Of a DNA stretch of 15,131 bases, positions 8,094 through 15,018 are shown one piece after another. The number at the start of each line of letters is the position of its first letter. Position 1 is the first letter of the stretch. The notes under the pieces are model-generated. The model did no database searches. It was not told where the DNA came from and saw only the letters and a program-made list of their open reading frames with translations. The DNA comes from Candidatus Dadabacteria bacterium (GTDB lineage Bacteria > Desulfobacterota_D > UBA1144 > Nemesobacterales > CSP1-2): assembly GCA_022615255.1 (NCBI GenBank), contig JAKEHC010000172.1:1-15131 (forward strand), written 5' to 3'. Made by a program: the position numbers and the translations under genes.

Positions 8094-9533
8094 TCAATTT
8101 TCTTTTCTAAACCCCCACATATAGTATCGCCCCCTATAAAGTCCGATTGATCTCCTAAAAAAATCCGTTAGAGCAATAAGGAAGATGGCTAACAGGAGAG
8201 CAACCATTCCCTGTATATAGGGGTCCAATGAAGACGAGGAAAAACCCTGAATAGGATAGTATTTCGTATAGGCATAAAACATATTGACTACATAAACAAC
8301 TGAAATAATCACATAAGAGACGCAGTATCTCCATGAGAGAAAGGCAATCGTTGTAAAAAACACAATCGTAGGAAGGAAGTGTCTTTCGTGGGCTCTAGTG
8401 ACAAAAAGAAAAAGGGCATAGAGTATAAGCGTCACAGCAAGAAAGGTATTGATTGCTAGCTCACTATTATCTTTTAATCCAAATTGGAACCGGTGGCTAG
8501 ACATTTCGGCGAGGTTAGCTGTATTCCGCCCTTTCAGTAAATCAAAACCATGACCCCGTGTGTACTTTCCTCTCCTTAACTCAAAAAGAAAGAGAAATTC
8601 AAATATCAATAAATAAAAAGCCCCGAATATGATGATTCCCCATCTCTGATATGTAATGCCAAGAAACTTTGTCAGGTCACTCTGCCACATTTGAAATGCG
8701 CCCCAGAAATTAAATGCGTTAAGAGACGTATACTTATACTGATTATAAGCCGTATAGAACCTATCATTAATGAATAAAACTGTTTCTTTGAAAACCCCCG
8801 TTGTAAAGTTAGCAGACAATTCCCCCCATATAAAAGGCAGTACAAGAACAATGACTGCGGCTATTGAAAGAGCGATAATCTTGACTGAAAGAAAAAGGGT
8901 TTTTATGACAGCCCCTTCCTCATTTTTTCGTCTTATTAAATCCCTTATGATGAAAAATCCAATAATTGGGAAAATCACTACGCTCTGCGGCTTTATCATG
9001 AAAGCAATGACCAGGAATATGCTTGACATAAGAAAATGTTTTCTAACCCCGAGCATAATTGAAGCAAGAATGGGAAGTGCGTGAACGGAATCAACCTGTC
9101 CCCAAAGAGCAGAGTTTGAAAGCGAAGCAGGGTTGAAAAAATAGGCTAGGGAAGCGATCTTGGCATACTTCGGGCTAGTAACATCCCTCAGCGCAAAAAA
9201 GATTAGGATTGAAATCCCAAGGTCTGAGAGGTTCGCCGGAAGCTTAAAGAGGATTGTGCCAGGAATTTGAGGAAAAATCCTATGTATCTGCTCAAACAAC
9301 CAAAGTATGTAAAGATACCCAGGCATATAATCGCACCAGACTTCACCATAAAACTGGGAAAATCCTAGATTTGAAATACCCGCCGCCCATGCCTTAAATG
9401 TCGCAAAATCACCCTCGAATATCCAGTAGGGAGAGAGAAGGATCCTTAAAACAAACCCCAAAAGAAGAAGCAGTGGATAAAAAACATATATGCCCCTTAG
9501 CCCCCTTATATTTTCATAAAACCCTAAGCTCAT
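8094..9533 (-). CDS. Gpi18-like GT-C glycosyltransferase, copy A
   Basis: This 479-residue multi-span protein is the upstream partner of the duplicated pair. It has the same motifs: EGDFATFKAWA (D42), CDYMPGYLYILW (67-78), KLPANLSDLGIS, FFNPASLSNSALWGQVDS (132-149) and VTRAHERHFL. It is about 20 residues longer than copy B, mainly through a larger hydrophilic loop around residues 325-360 and a basic C-terminal tail. Divergence concentrated in one loop could reflect different acceptors (inference). The start at 9533 lies inside the end of the GT2 gene (20-base overlap). GGAAG sits seven bases before it within that gene, so translation is probably coupled. That coupling supports the GT2 enzyme as supplier of the lipid-linked donor for this protein. 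Confidence 0.82.
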   Translation of the reverse strand: MSLGFYENIRGLRGIYVFYPLLLLLGFVLRILLSPYWIFEGDFATFKAWAAGISNLGFSQFYGEVWCDYMPGYLYILWLFEQIHRIFPQIPGTILFKLPANLSDLGISILIFFALRDVTSPKYAKIASLAYFFNPASLSNSALWGQVDSVHALPILASIMLGVRKHFLMSSIFLVIAFMIKPQSVVIFPIIGFFIIRDLIRRKNEEGAVIKTLFLSVKIIALSIAAVIVLVLPFIWGELSANFTTGVFKETVLFINDRFYTAYNQYKYTSLNAFNFWGAFQMWQSDLTKFLGITYQRWGIIIFGAFYLLIFEFLFLFELRRGKYTRGHGFDLLKGRNTANLAEMSSHRFQFGLKDNSELAINTFLAVTLILYALFLFVTRAHERHFLPTIVFFTTIAFLSWRYCVSYVIISVVYVVNMFYAYTKYYPIQGFSSSSLDPYIQGMVALLLAIFLIALTDFFRRSIGLYRGRYYMWGFRKEN

Positions 9534-10209
9534 CTTTTAACTTCCAGCATTCCTTAAACATCCTCATAATCACCCTGATATTTGCGCCAGTTTGCTTTCC
9601 AAACCTGCGGGGAAAGTGCCTAACTGGAGCCTCTTTAATCGTGAACCCACCTTTTTTCAACCTAATGAGAAATTCCACGCTAAAAAGCGCCCCACCGGAT
9701 TTTATAGGCTTGATAGTGAGATAAGCGCTTCTTTTAAACATCTTAAATGCACAGTCCATATCATTTATTTTCAGGTCAAAAAGAAACCTTATGAATAGAT
9801 GATAAAGCCAGGTGTTTAACGAACGAATGAAAGGGTCAGCCCTTTTTTCCCTATAACCAACTACGACGTCATAATCCTCCAGATAAGGAAGAAAACTGTC
9901 AATGTCATTTATATCAAACTGGCCATCGCTATCCATAAAAAATATATAATCTAAGCTTGACCTATCAAAACCGCTCCGAAGTGCAGAGCCATAGCCCAAA
10001 TTGACCGGATGATTTACTAAAACTATCCTTGGATTGGATAAAGATAATTTTTCTATAATCTCTCGTGTTTCGTCTATAGAGCCGTCATTTACAACAATGA
10101 CTTCATAATCCACAAATCTTCTCTCGAGGTAGGAAAGGGCATCTCTAACGGTTTTTTCTATATTTTTCGCTTCATTATAAGCAGGAAGAACAACGGAGAG
10201 GGAAATCAT
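9514..10209 (-). CDS. GT2 polyprenyl-phosphate sugar transferase, single domain
   Basis: This 231-residue GT2 enzyme is related to dolichyl-phosphate mannose/glucose synthases. It shows SVVLPAYNEA (5-14), VVNDGSIDET (39-48) for nucleotide binding, FMDSDGQFD (91-99) for metal binding and NDMDCAFKMF (149-158). It has no C-terminal membrane spans, so it resembles the short soluble or peripheral form. The expected role is to charge polyprenyl phosphate with a sugar in the cytoplasm; the sugar is unknown. It overlaps the next transferase gene by 20 bases and lies 73 bases after the FG-GAP gene. ATG 10209 has no clear ribosome site; a TAAAAT box 13 bases upstream might be an internal promoter, but no good -35 accompanies it. 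Confidence 0.87.
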   Translation of the reverse strand: MISLSVVLPAYNEAKNIEKTVRDALSYLERRFVDYEVIVVNDGSIDETREIIEKLSLSNPRIVLVNHPVNLGYGSALRSGFDRSSLDYIFFMDSDGQFDINDIDSFLPYLEDYDVVVGYREKRADPFIRSLNTWLYHLFIRFLFDLKINDMDCAFKMFKRSAYLTIKPIKSGGALFSVEFLIRLKKGGFTIKEAPVRHFPRRFGKQTGANIRVIMRMFKECWKLKDELRVL

Positions 10210-10282
10210 TATTTCGGTCTATTTTAACATAAATGGCAATGGGTTGATTAATACTTACATTACAAACGGATACGGTTTCAAT

Positions 10283-11821
10283 CTACTTAGGTTCAAACTC
10301 GCTGATACTACAGCCGTTCTGAGAGACCTGAAACAAACGACCGCCTTCAACATCAACGTTACTGAAGGTGCAAACCTCTTCATCTGTCCACCGCACCTGA
10401 ATATCCACCTCTATTTCATTTCCGACCCCAAAATGGACTGGGAGCATATCCTGTTCACAGCAACCGCGTCCGCCAGACACCTCCCTTATCTTAATACCGC
10501 TTGATGTAATAACCTCAACCCTGGCTCCTATAGCGGAGGTATTGGTTGTTTCTCCGTTTCCGATTAACTTAAGGATAATAAAGTTGTTTTGCGTCCTGCT
10601 ATTCTCCATAAGCCCTACTCCAATATGACCGTTCAAGAAAACATCCATAAAACCGTCATTGTTATAATCGCCCCAGGCTGCCCCGAATACATCAATAGGA
10701 GTATCTAACCCAACTTGAGATGCAACATTAAGAAAGCTTCCGTTTGAAAGGTTTCTAAAAAGTTTACTGGGATTAACGTGATTAGTGGTAAAGAGGTCAA
10801 TCCACCCATCTCCGTCGAAATCAACCCATGCGCACGTTCTTCCATCTCCTACATCCCCCGTTCCCGTCTCCGCCGTCACATTGGTGAATGTACCATTCCC
10901 ATTGTTTCTATATAGCGCATTTCTTACCGGGGTTTTTGAAAAGATGTTTACCACATACAGGTCAAAAAAGCCGTCGCCGTTAAAATCGCCCACACAAGCC
11001 GCTACTGAATTCCAGTCAGGGTCGCCTCCGACTCCAGCGCTATCCGTAATATCGGTAAACGTTCCATCCCCATTATTTAAGTAGAGTTTATTTAAACCAC
11101 CATTCGCCAGGAAAAGGTCAGGAGAGCCGTTATTATTAAAATCAAACCAAACGGCTGAATTTGTGTTGAATTTTCCCAGCCCGCTTACTTCAGACACCTC
11201 GCCAAAGGTTCCGTCCCCGTTATTATGATAGAGAAAAGACCTCACAGAATCTGCCCTGCTTGCCTGCAATAGGTCAACCCATCCGTCTCTATCATAGTCA
11301 GACCATATAGTATGACCAATTATTCCGCCCTCCTTTGTAATCCCTGCATCCAGAGAGACATCAATAAAAACACCGTCACCCAGGTTTTGATAAAGTATTG
11401 GCGGCTCAAGAGTCCTTATCGTGCCAATAACTAAATCAAGAAGATTATCATTATTAAAATCAGCCCATGCCACGCTTCTACTCCGTTGAGAGATTATTCC
11501 TGACCCTTCCGTAACATTGGTAAATGTTCCGATGGTGTCGTTTCTATTAAGGGACACATTGTTTGACCGTGAGAGCGCGCTCAGTAAGATTAAATCCTGA
11601 AAGCTGTCATTATTAAAATCACCCCAGGCGTCTGTCTGCCCTAAGCCGCCAACCCTGGTTAGACCAACGTTGCCCAGAACATTATTGAATTTCGGCAAAT
11701 CAATATTTGTAGAATTGCCTGAGTCGTTTTGGCTGCTCGAACAGGATGTCAATAAAGTTAAAGCTAAGTAAAGGCTTATTGAAAAAAGAAAAAACAACCT
11801 ATAGGGATGCAAGCACATCAC
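10283..11821 (-). CDS. FG-GAP/VCBS repeat lipoprotein with C-terminal ASPIC/UnbV domain
   Basis: This secreted protein of 512 residues begins with a lipoprotein signal peptide ending in LLTSC (C27). A short Ser/Asn-rich linker follows (28-40). Seven FG-GAP-like repeats come next, each with a calcium-type loop of the DxNxDGxxDL kind starting near residues 68, 121, 175, 227, 279, 334 and 385, about 51-55 residues apart. Residues 412-500 form an ASPIC/UnbV domain (AIGARVEV, the conserved SGGRG, VHFGVG, VDIQVRW). Such proteins form beta-propellers and are cell-surface or periplasmic; binding partners are generally unknown. Translation can start at GTG 11821 or ATG 11818. Either overlaps the oxidoreductase stop (GTGA or TGATG), a clear sign of coupling. 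No catalytic role should be assumed. Confidence 0.88.
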   Translation of the reverse strand: MMCLHPYRLFFLFSISLYLALTLLTSCSSSQNDSGNSTNIDLPKFNNVLGNVGLTRVGGLGQTDAWGDFNNDSFQDLILLSALSRSNNVSLNRNDTIGTFTNVTEGSGIISQRSRSVAWADFNNDNLLDLVIGTIRTLEPPILYQNLGDGVFIDVSLDAGITKEGGIIGHTIWSDYDRDGWVDLLQASRADSVRSFLYHNNGDGTFGEVSEVSGLGKFNTNSAVWFDFNNNGSPDLFLANGGLNKLYLNNGDGTFTDITDSAGVGGDPDWNSVAACVGDFNGDGFFDLYVVNIFSKTPVRNALYRNNGNGTFTNVTAETGTGDVGDGRTCAWVDFDGDGWIDLFTTNHVNPSKLFRNLSNGSFLNVASQVGLDTPIDVFGAAWGDYNNDGFMDVFLNGHIGVGLMENSRTQNNFIILKLIGNGETTNTSAIGARVEVITSSGIKIREVSGGRGCCEQDMLPVHFGVGNEIEVDIQVRWTDEEVCTFSNVDVEGGRLFQVSQNGCSISEFEPK

Positions 11822-13464
11822 CCCTTTTTTATTTTATCGGCTAACAAATCCGCCGCCCTCAAGCTTAAAGCCTCGATAGTAAGCGAAGGGGCATCTCCGC
11901 CGCCGGATGATGGGAACACACTCGCATCCGTAACAAAGAGGTTGCCAATCTCATGGCTTCTAAGGTCTGATCCCACCACGGATTTGGCGGGGTCTTTTCC
12001 CATCCTGCAAGTGCCGAATACATGGCTGGCGTTGAAAAAATCATATGTGGAAAACTCTTCAACTATTTCATCCGCGCCGGAAGCCTTGAGAATCTCCTTT
12101 GAGGTCTTAGCCATAAAATCAAGAGTCTTAAGCTCAGACTCCCCAAGAAATGACTGTATCTTAGCCACAGGGACATCAAACTGATCCTTTACCTTCTCAT
12201 CAACTGTTACGAAGGTATCCTTATTAGGAAGAAACTCTCCGATTCCGCCTATAGCCATTGCATGGCCAAACCACTTTTCAGCATTCTTTACAAACTCCTC
12301 CCCCCAGCCATCATAATAACGAAGCGCATAATTTACAGGTCCTACTGCGCTTCCCGCCGTTGGGAAAAGCCTAAACCCTCCATGAGACCCCTGTTTCGAA
12401 TTTGGCTCATTCCATTTCCATATAACGCTGTCAATAGGTATGCCTCTGTAGGCATCGAGCCTTTTCGGATGAAATGCAACAGCCAAATAGTAGGTTGTTT
12501 CCATAAAGTTTTTGCCCACTAGCCCGTTTTGATTAATTCCGGAATTTAAAAGTAATCTCGGGGTTTCAACCGCTCCACAAGCGACCGCTACATAGGCTCC
12601 TTCTACAAAATGCTCCTTTCCAGATTTATCATAGTAAAAAACCCCCTTTGCCCTTTTAACGCCCCTCTTTTTTTCTACCTCTATCCTCCTTGCAAATGCG
12701 TTTGTAACTATCTCACACCTTCCGCTTTTTTCAGCAAGCGGTACAAAAGTCACGTCTACAGTGCCCTTATCCTTTCTGGGACAACCCCATGCACAGCCAT
12801 TGCAATAATTACACGGCGCCGTATCCCTATAAGCCTGAGACAGTATGGCAACTGAATTAGGCAGAAGCTCCACGCCTAGCTTCTTACACCCATTTTCAAT
12901 CACCTGGCTTGCGTAGCTTAATTTATGAGCCGGAAGGGGATAAGGCTCGCTTCGCTTGCGGGACGGAATGCCGCTTGGTCCAGCAACCCCAATTATCTTT
13001 TCAACCTCGAGGTAATAAGGCTCAAGGTCATCATATCCTATTGGCCAGTCTTCAGCCACCCCAAAAAGCGTTCTCATACGAAAGGCGCTTGGATGAAGCC
13101 GATGCGCTTCGCCTTGAAAGTGAAGGGTCGTCCCCCCTACGCCCGAAACCATCTGGTACTCAAGGTATTTTCTCTTATCTGACCTGTTAAGCGTTCCAGA
13201 GGCTTTATTCCACGATTTAATGTTATTATATTTGTTATCAAGCGTCTGGCTATCGCCAAATGCGTACTTTATTCTTGTCCGATAGGGAAAGCCCTTTGTT
13301 TCCCAGTCAACCTTGTCAAGCGCATAGTCCTTATAAGGGTCGTAACGTGGACCCGCCTCAAGCAAAAGGACATCCATTCCCTTTAAAGCGAGTCTCCAGG
13401 CAAATGGCGCCCCGCCGGCTCCCGAGCCGATTACTATACAATCGTATTTCTTTTTCTGAGGCAT
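11818..13464 (-). CDS. GMC oxidoreductase, gluconate-dehydrogenase-like large subunit
   Basis: This 548-residue FAD enzyme has an N-terminal dinucleotide site (CIVIGSGAGGAPFAWRLA, glycines at 13, 15, 17 and 18), the acidic LLLEAGPR (33-40), a GVGGTTLH flavin segment (108-115) and a C-terminal GMC domain with HVFGTCRMG (481-489, H481) and VTDASVFP (511-518). Four cysteines, C218, C221, C224 and C228, lie in CNYCNGCAWGC. This cluster is known in GMC large subunits and may bind an Fe-S cluster or form disulfides. The usual second catalytic Asn/His before Pro is replaced: the motif reads GGDAPSLT. It has no export signal. Large subunits of this type can be exported with a Tat-signal small subunit, and such a protein lies at 14344-14871. 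The likely reaction is oxidation of a sugar or alcohol, substrate unknown. It is the first gene of the minus-strand block. Confidence 0.88.
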   Translation of the reverse strand: MPQKKKYDCIVIGSGAGGAPFAWRLALKGMDVLLLEAGPRYDPYKDYALDKVDWETKGFPYRTRIKYAFGDSQTLDNKYNNIKSWNKASGTLNRSDKRKYLEYQMVSGVGGTTLHFQGEAHRLHPSAFRMRTLFGVAEDWPIGYDDLEPYYLEVEKIIGVAGPSGIPSRKRSEPYPLPAHKLSYASQVIENGCKKLGVELLPNSVAILSQAYRDTAPCNYCNGCAWGCPRKDKGTVDVTFVPLAEKSGRCEIVTNAFARRIEVEKKRGVKRAKGVFYYDKSGKEHFVEGAYVAVACGAVETPRLLLNSGINQNGLVGKNFMETTYYLAVAFHPKRLDAYRGIPIDSVIWKWNEPNSKQGSHGGFRLFPTAGSAVGPVNYALRYYDGWGEEFVKNAEKWFGHAMAIGGIGEFLPNKDTFVTVDEKVKDQFDVPVAKIQSFLGESELKTLDFMAKTSKEILKASGADEIVEEFSTYDFFNASHVFGTCRMGKDPAKSVVGSDLRSHEIGNLFVTDASVFPSSGGGDAPSLTIEALSLRAADLLADKIKKG

Positions 13465-13485
13465 GTTTAAGATATAAGGCGTATA

Positions 13486-13514
13486 ATGTTAATTCAAGTC
13501 TTGCATTATGTCAA
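13486..13514 (-). promoter_or_regulatory. Likely promoter for the minus-strand block
   Basis: On the minus strand a perfect TTGACA (13514-13509) is followed after 17 bases by TAACAT (13491-13486), which matches four of six positions of the -10 consensus. This places a start near 13479, about 15 bases before ATG 13464. The leader is short and lacks a ribosome site, so leaderless-like or weak initiation is possible. Confidence 0.5.
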
Positions 13515-13560
13515 TTTATCAGTTAAATTTTTTAATTAAATTTAACCAATCCGACGGAGG
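13501..13560 (+). promoter_or_regulatory. Possible promoter and ribosome site for the PpiC-like gene
   Basis: TTGCAT (13501-13506) and TAAATT (13524-13529), 17 bases apart, make a weak candidate promoter. A perfect TATAAT at 13482-13487 is an alternative -10 but lacks a good -35. An AT-rich inverted repeat, TTAAATT (13523-13529) with AATTTAA (13539-13545), overlaps the candidate and could be an operator or chance. GGAGG at 13556-13560, ten bases before ATG 13571, is the best ribosome site in the window and decides that start. Confidence 0.4.
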
Positions 13561-13570
13561 AACGAATACA

Positions 13571-14347
13571 ATGAAAAAGCTTTTACCTTTATTGGCTTTG
13601 CTCGTCCTATTTCCATTGGGATGTGACAGAATGGCTAAAAAAGAAGAGGCAAAAGACACCACCGAAGCTGTGGATAAAACTGTCATCGCTCGTGTTAACG
13701 GAAGGCCCATATACAAAGAGGATTTAAAGGGTAAGCCTCTTGACACTGTTATTGATTTTGAAATCCTTTACGATGCCGGTGTAAAACAAGGGGTTGATAA
13801 ACAGGTTGCACAGGCTGTGGAGGATTATAAGAAGAGATTAGTAGTAACAACCCTTCAGAGGCAGATAGTAGAAAAACTGCCTAAAGATGAGACAGTAACT
13901 GAAGAGGAGATTCAAGAGTACTATAAGCAAAATGAGGGTAAATATAAGGCAATGAGTTTTAAACAGTTAATAGTCACCGATAAAGACCTTGCCGATCAAG
14001 TCCAAAAAAGGGCAATGGCTGGCGAAGATTTCGATAAGATAGCCTCTGATATGACGAAATCAGGCACGACCGTAGAGGTCAAGGATTTGAGGTTCAATAG
14101 AAGATTTAACGACCTATTTGCTGGAAAAGAGGTAGGCTCAGTAAGCGAGGTAATCACGGAAGGAAACAAATTTGTGATTTTAAAACTCACAGAGGTGAAA
14201 GAGGTGCCGCTTGATAAAGCAAAACAGGCTATAAAATACACCGTAGCGGCGAAGAAAAGGGCTCAAGCTATTCATGATTATGCCGAGCAAGCAAAGAAAG
14301 ATAACAACATTTCAGTAGAAATATTAGAAGTAGACGAGGGCAAATGA
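13571..14347 (+). CDS. PpiC/SurA-like periplasmic peptidyl-prolyl isomerase-type lipoprotein
   Basis: The protein has 258 residues from ATG 13571, chosen over the upstream in-frame ATG 13508 because GGAGG precedes it and the signal peptide begins there. It starts with a hydrophobic signal ending in FPLGC (C18), an imperfect lipobox with Pro at -3. ARVNGRPIYKED (near 40-51) is the usual opening of SurA/PpiC-like chaperones. After a helical segment, a parvulin-like domain spans about residues 126-212, with a GxVSEVI near 195. The HILV-type motif with its active-site His appears as KQLIV, so isomerase activity may be lost and chaperone action retained (inference). The gene overlaps the next one by four bases (ATGA), so the pair is coupled; it may help fold the exported dehydrogenase. 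Confidence 0.82.
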   Translation: MKKLLPLLALLVLFPLGCDRMAKKEEAKDTTEAVDKTVIARVNGRPIYKEDLKGKPLDTVIDFEILYDAGVKQGVDKQVAQAVEDYKKRLVVTTLQRQIVEKLPKDETVTEEEIQEYYKQNEGKYKAMSFKQLIVTDKDLADQVQKRAMAGEDFDKIASDMTKSGTTVEVKDLRFNRRFNDLFAGKEVGSVSEVITEGNKFVILKLTEVKEVPLDKAKQAIKYTVAAKKRAQAIHDYAEQAKKDNNISVEILEVDEGK

Positions 14348-14871
14348 AGCCGACAAGAAGAGGCTTTATTAAAACCATAGCAGTCGGCATCCTGGGGAAT
14401 ACCCTTATTTCCAGCCTTCCTCTAAATGTATTCGCTGAGTCAAAGAATAAGGATGGCAGTTTTGAGATTCAGCACGGCTTTAGGGTGTTTGACGTGGAAA
14501 CACAGCTGAATATGGAGGCTCTTGCCGATACCCTAGTGCCGGGTTCTAAGAAAATCGGTATTAAGCAGATATTCCTAGAATATATGAAGGAGAACCCCGG
14601 GCTTGCCGGTTTTTATGACGCTGGTTTTTGGAACCTGGATTCAATATCCAGGAAAATGACTCAAAAACCATACCATGAGCTTTCTGCCAGAGAAGAGAGA
14701 TACCAGGTCATAGACCATGTAAGGGTTCGCAACAGGGCTTTTTTTGAGGGTTTTCGTAAGACCATAGTTCTGCTCTACTACTCAAGCCCTGCCGTATGGA
14801 AAAAGCTATCATACAATGGGCCCCCACAGCCAAGGGGTTTTATGGATTACTCGCTCCCGCCAAAAGTCTGA
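14344..14871 (+). CDS. Tat-exported gluconate 2-dehydrogenase subunit 3-like protein
   Basis: This 175-residue protein begins with a twin-arginine signal (TRRGFIK, R5 and R6, then a hydrophobic stretch to about residue 32). The mature part shows LNMEALADTLVPGSKKIGI (55-73), the opening expected of the gluconate 2-dehydrogenase subunit 3 family, and ends with a run rich in aromatic residues and Pro (SYNGPPQPRGFMDYS). Members are small partners of GMC-type FAD subunits and carry the Tat signal that exports the pair. The GMC partner here lies divergently at 11818-13464, an unusual separation. No cytochrome c subunit is seen in the window. ATG 14344 overlaps the previous stop, and GAGGG sits three bases upstream. 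The family call is good; pairing with that GMC protein is inference. Confidence 0.82.
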   Translation: MKPTRRGFIKTIAVGILGNTLISSLPLNVFAESKNKDGSFEIQHGFRVFDVETQLNMEALADTLVPGSKKIGIKQIFLEYMKENPGLAGFYDAGFWNLDSISRKMTQKPYHELSAREERYQVIDHVRVRNRAFFEGFRKTIVLLYYSSPAVWKKLSYNGPPQPRGFMDYSLPPKV

Positions 14872-14907
14872 GAGATAAAGAAACCCTTCATTATTCAATT
14901 TAATCCT

Positions 14908-14948
14908 GTAGATCATTTGTAGAGACGACCCGGTGGGTCGTCTCTATA
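14908..14948. repeat. REP-like palindromic repeat, copy 1
   Basis: AGAGACGACCC (14921-14931) and GGGTCGTCTCT (14935-14945) form a perfect 11-base stem with a GGT loop, and the stem can extend outward through a T-A pair and a G-U pair. The 5' flank, from GTAGATCATTTGTAG at 14908, matches copy 2. It lies about 50 bases after the last gene and could also serve as an mRNA-stabilising or terminating hairpin, though no T run follows. Confidence 0.7.
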
Positions 14949-14983
14949 TACCCCTACAAGATTTGGTAGGCCACACCATTCCG

Positions 14984-15018
14984 GTAGGTCACTTGTAGGG
15001 GCGAGGCGTGCCTCGCCC
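14984..15018. repeat. REP-like palindromic repeat, copy 2
   Basis: GGGCGAGG (14999-15006) pairs with CCTCGCCC (15011-15018) around a CGTG loop. The 21 bases from 14984 match 17 of 21 with those from 14908 in copy 1. In addition, CTTGTAGGGG (14992-15001) is the exact reverse complement of CCCCTACAAG (14951-14960), so a larger fold spanning both copies is possible. The form recalls short palindromes dispersed in many environmental genomes. Confidence 0.65.

Noticed and set aside
7281..9084. Two similar 104-codon plus-strand frames at 7281-7595 and 8770-9084
   Set aside because: They resemble each other only because they are antisense to the two duplicated transferase genes; the similarity is inherited from the real coding strand.
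10210..10282. Independent promoter for the GT2 gene
   Set aside because: A TAAAAT box is present 13 bases before the start, but no acceptable -35 is seen at normal spacing.
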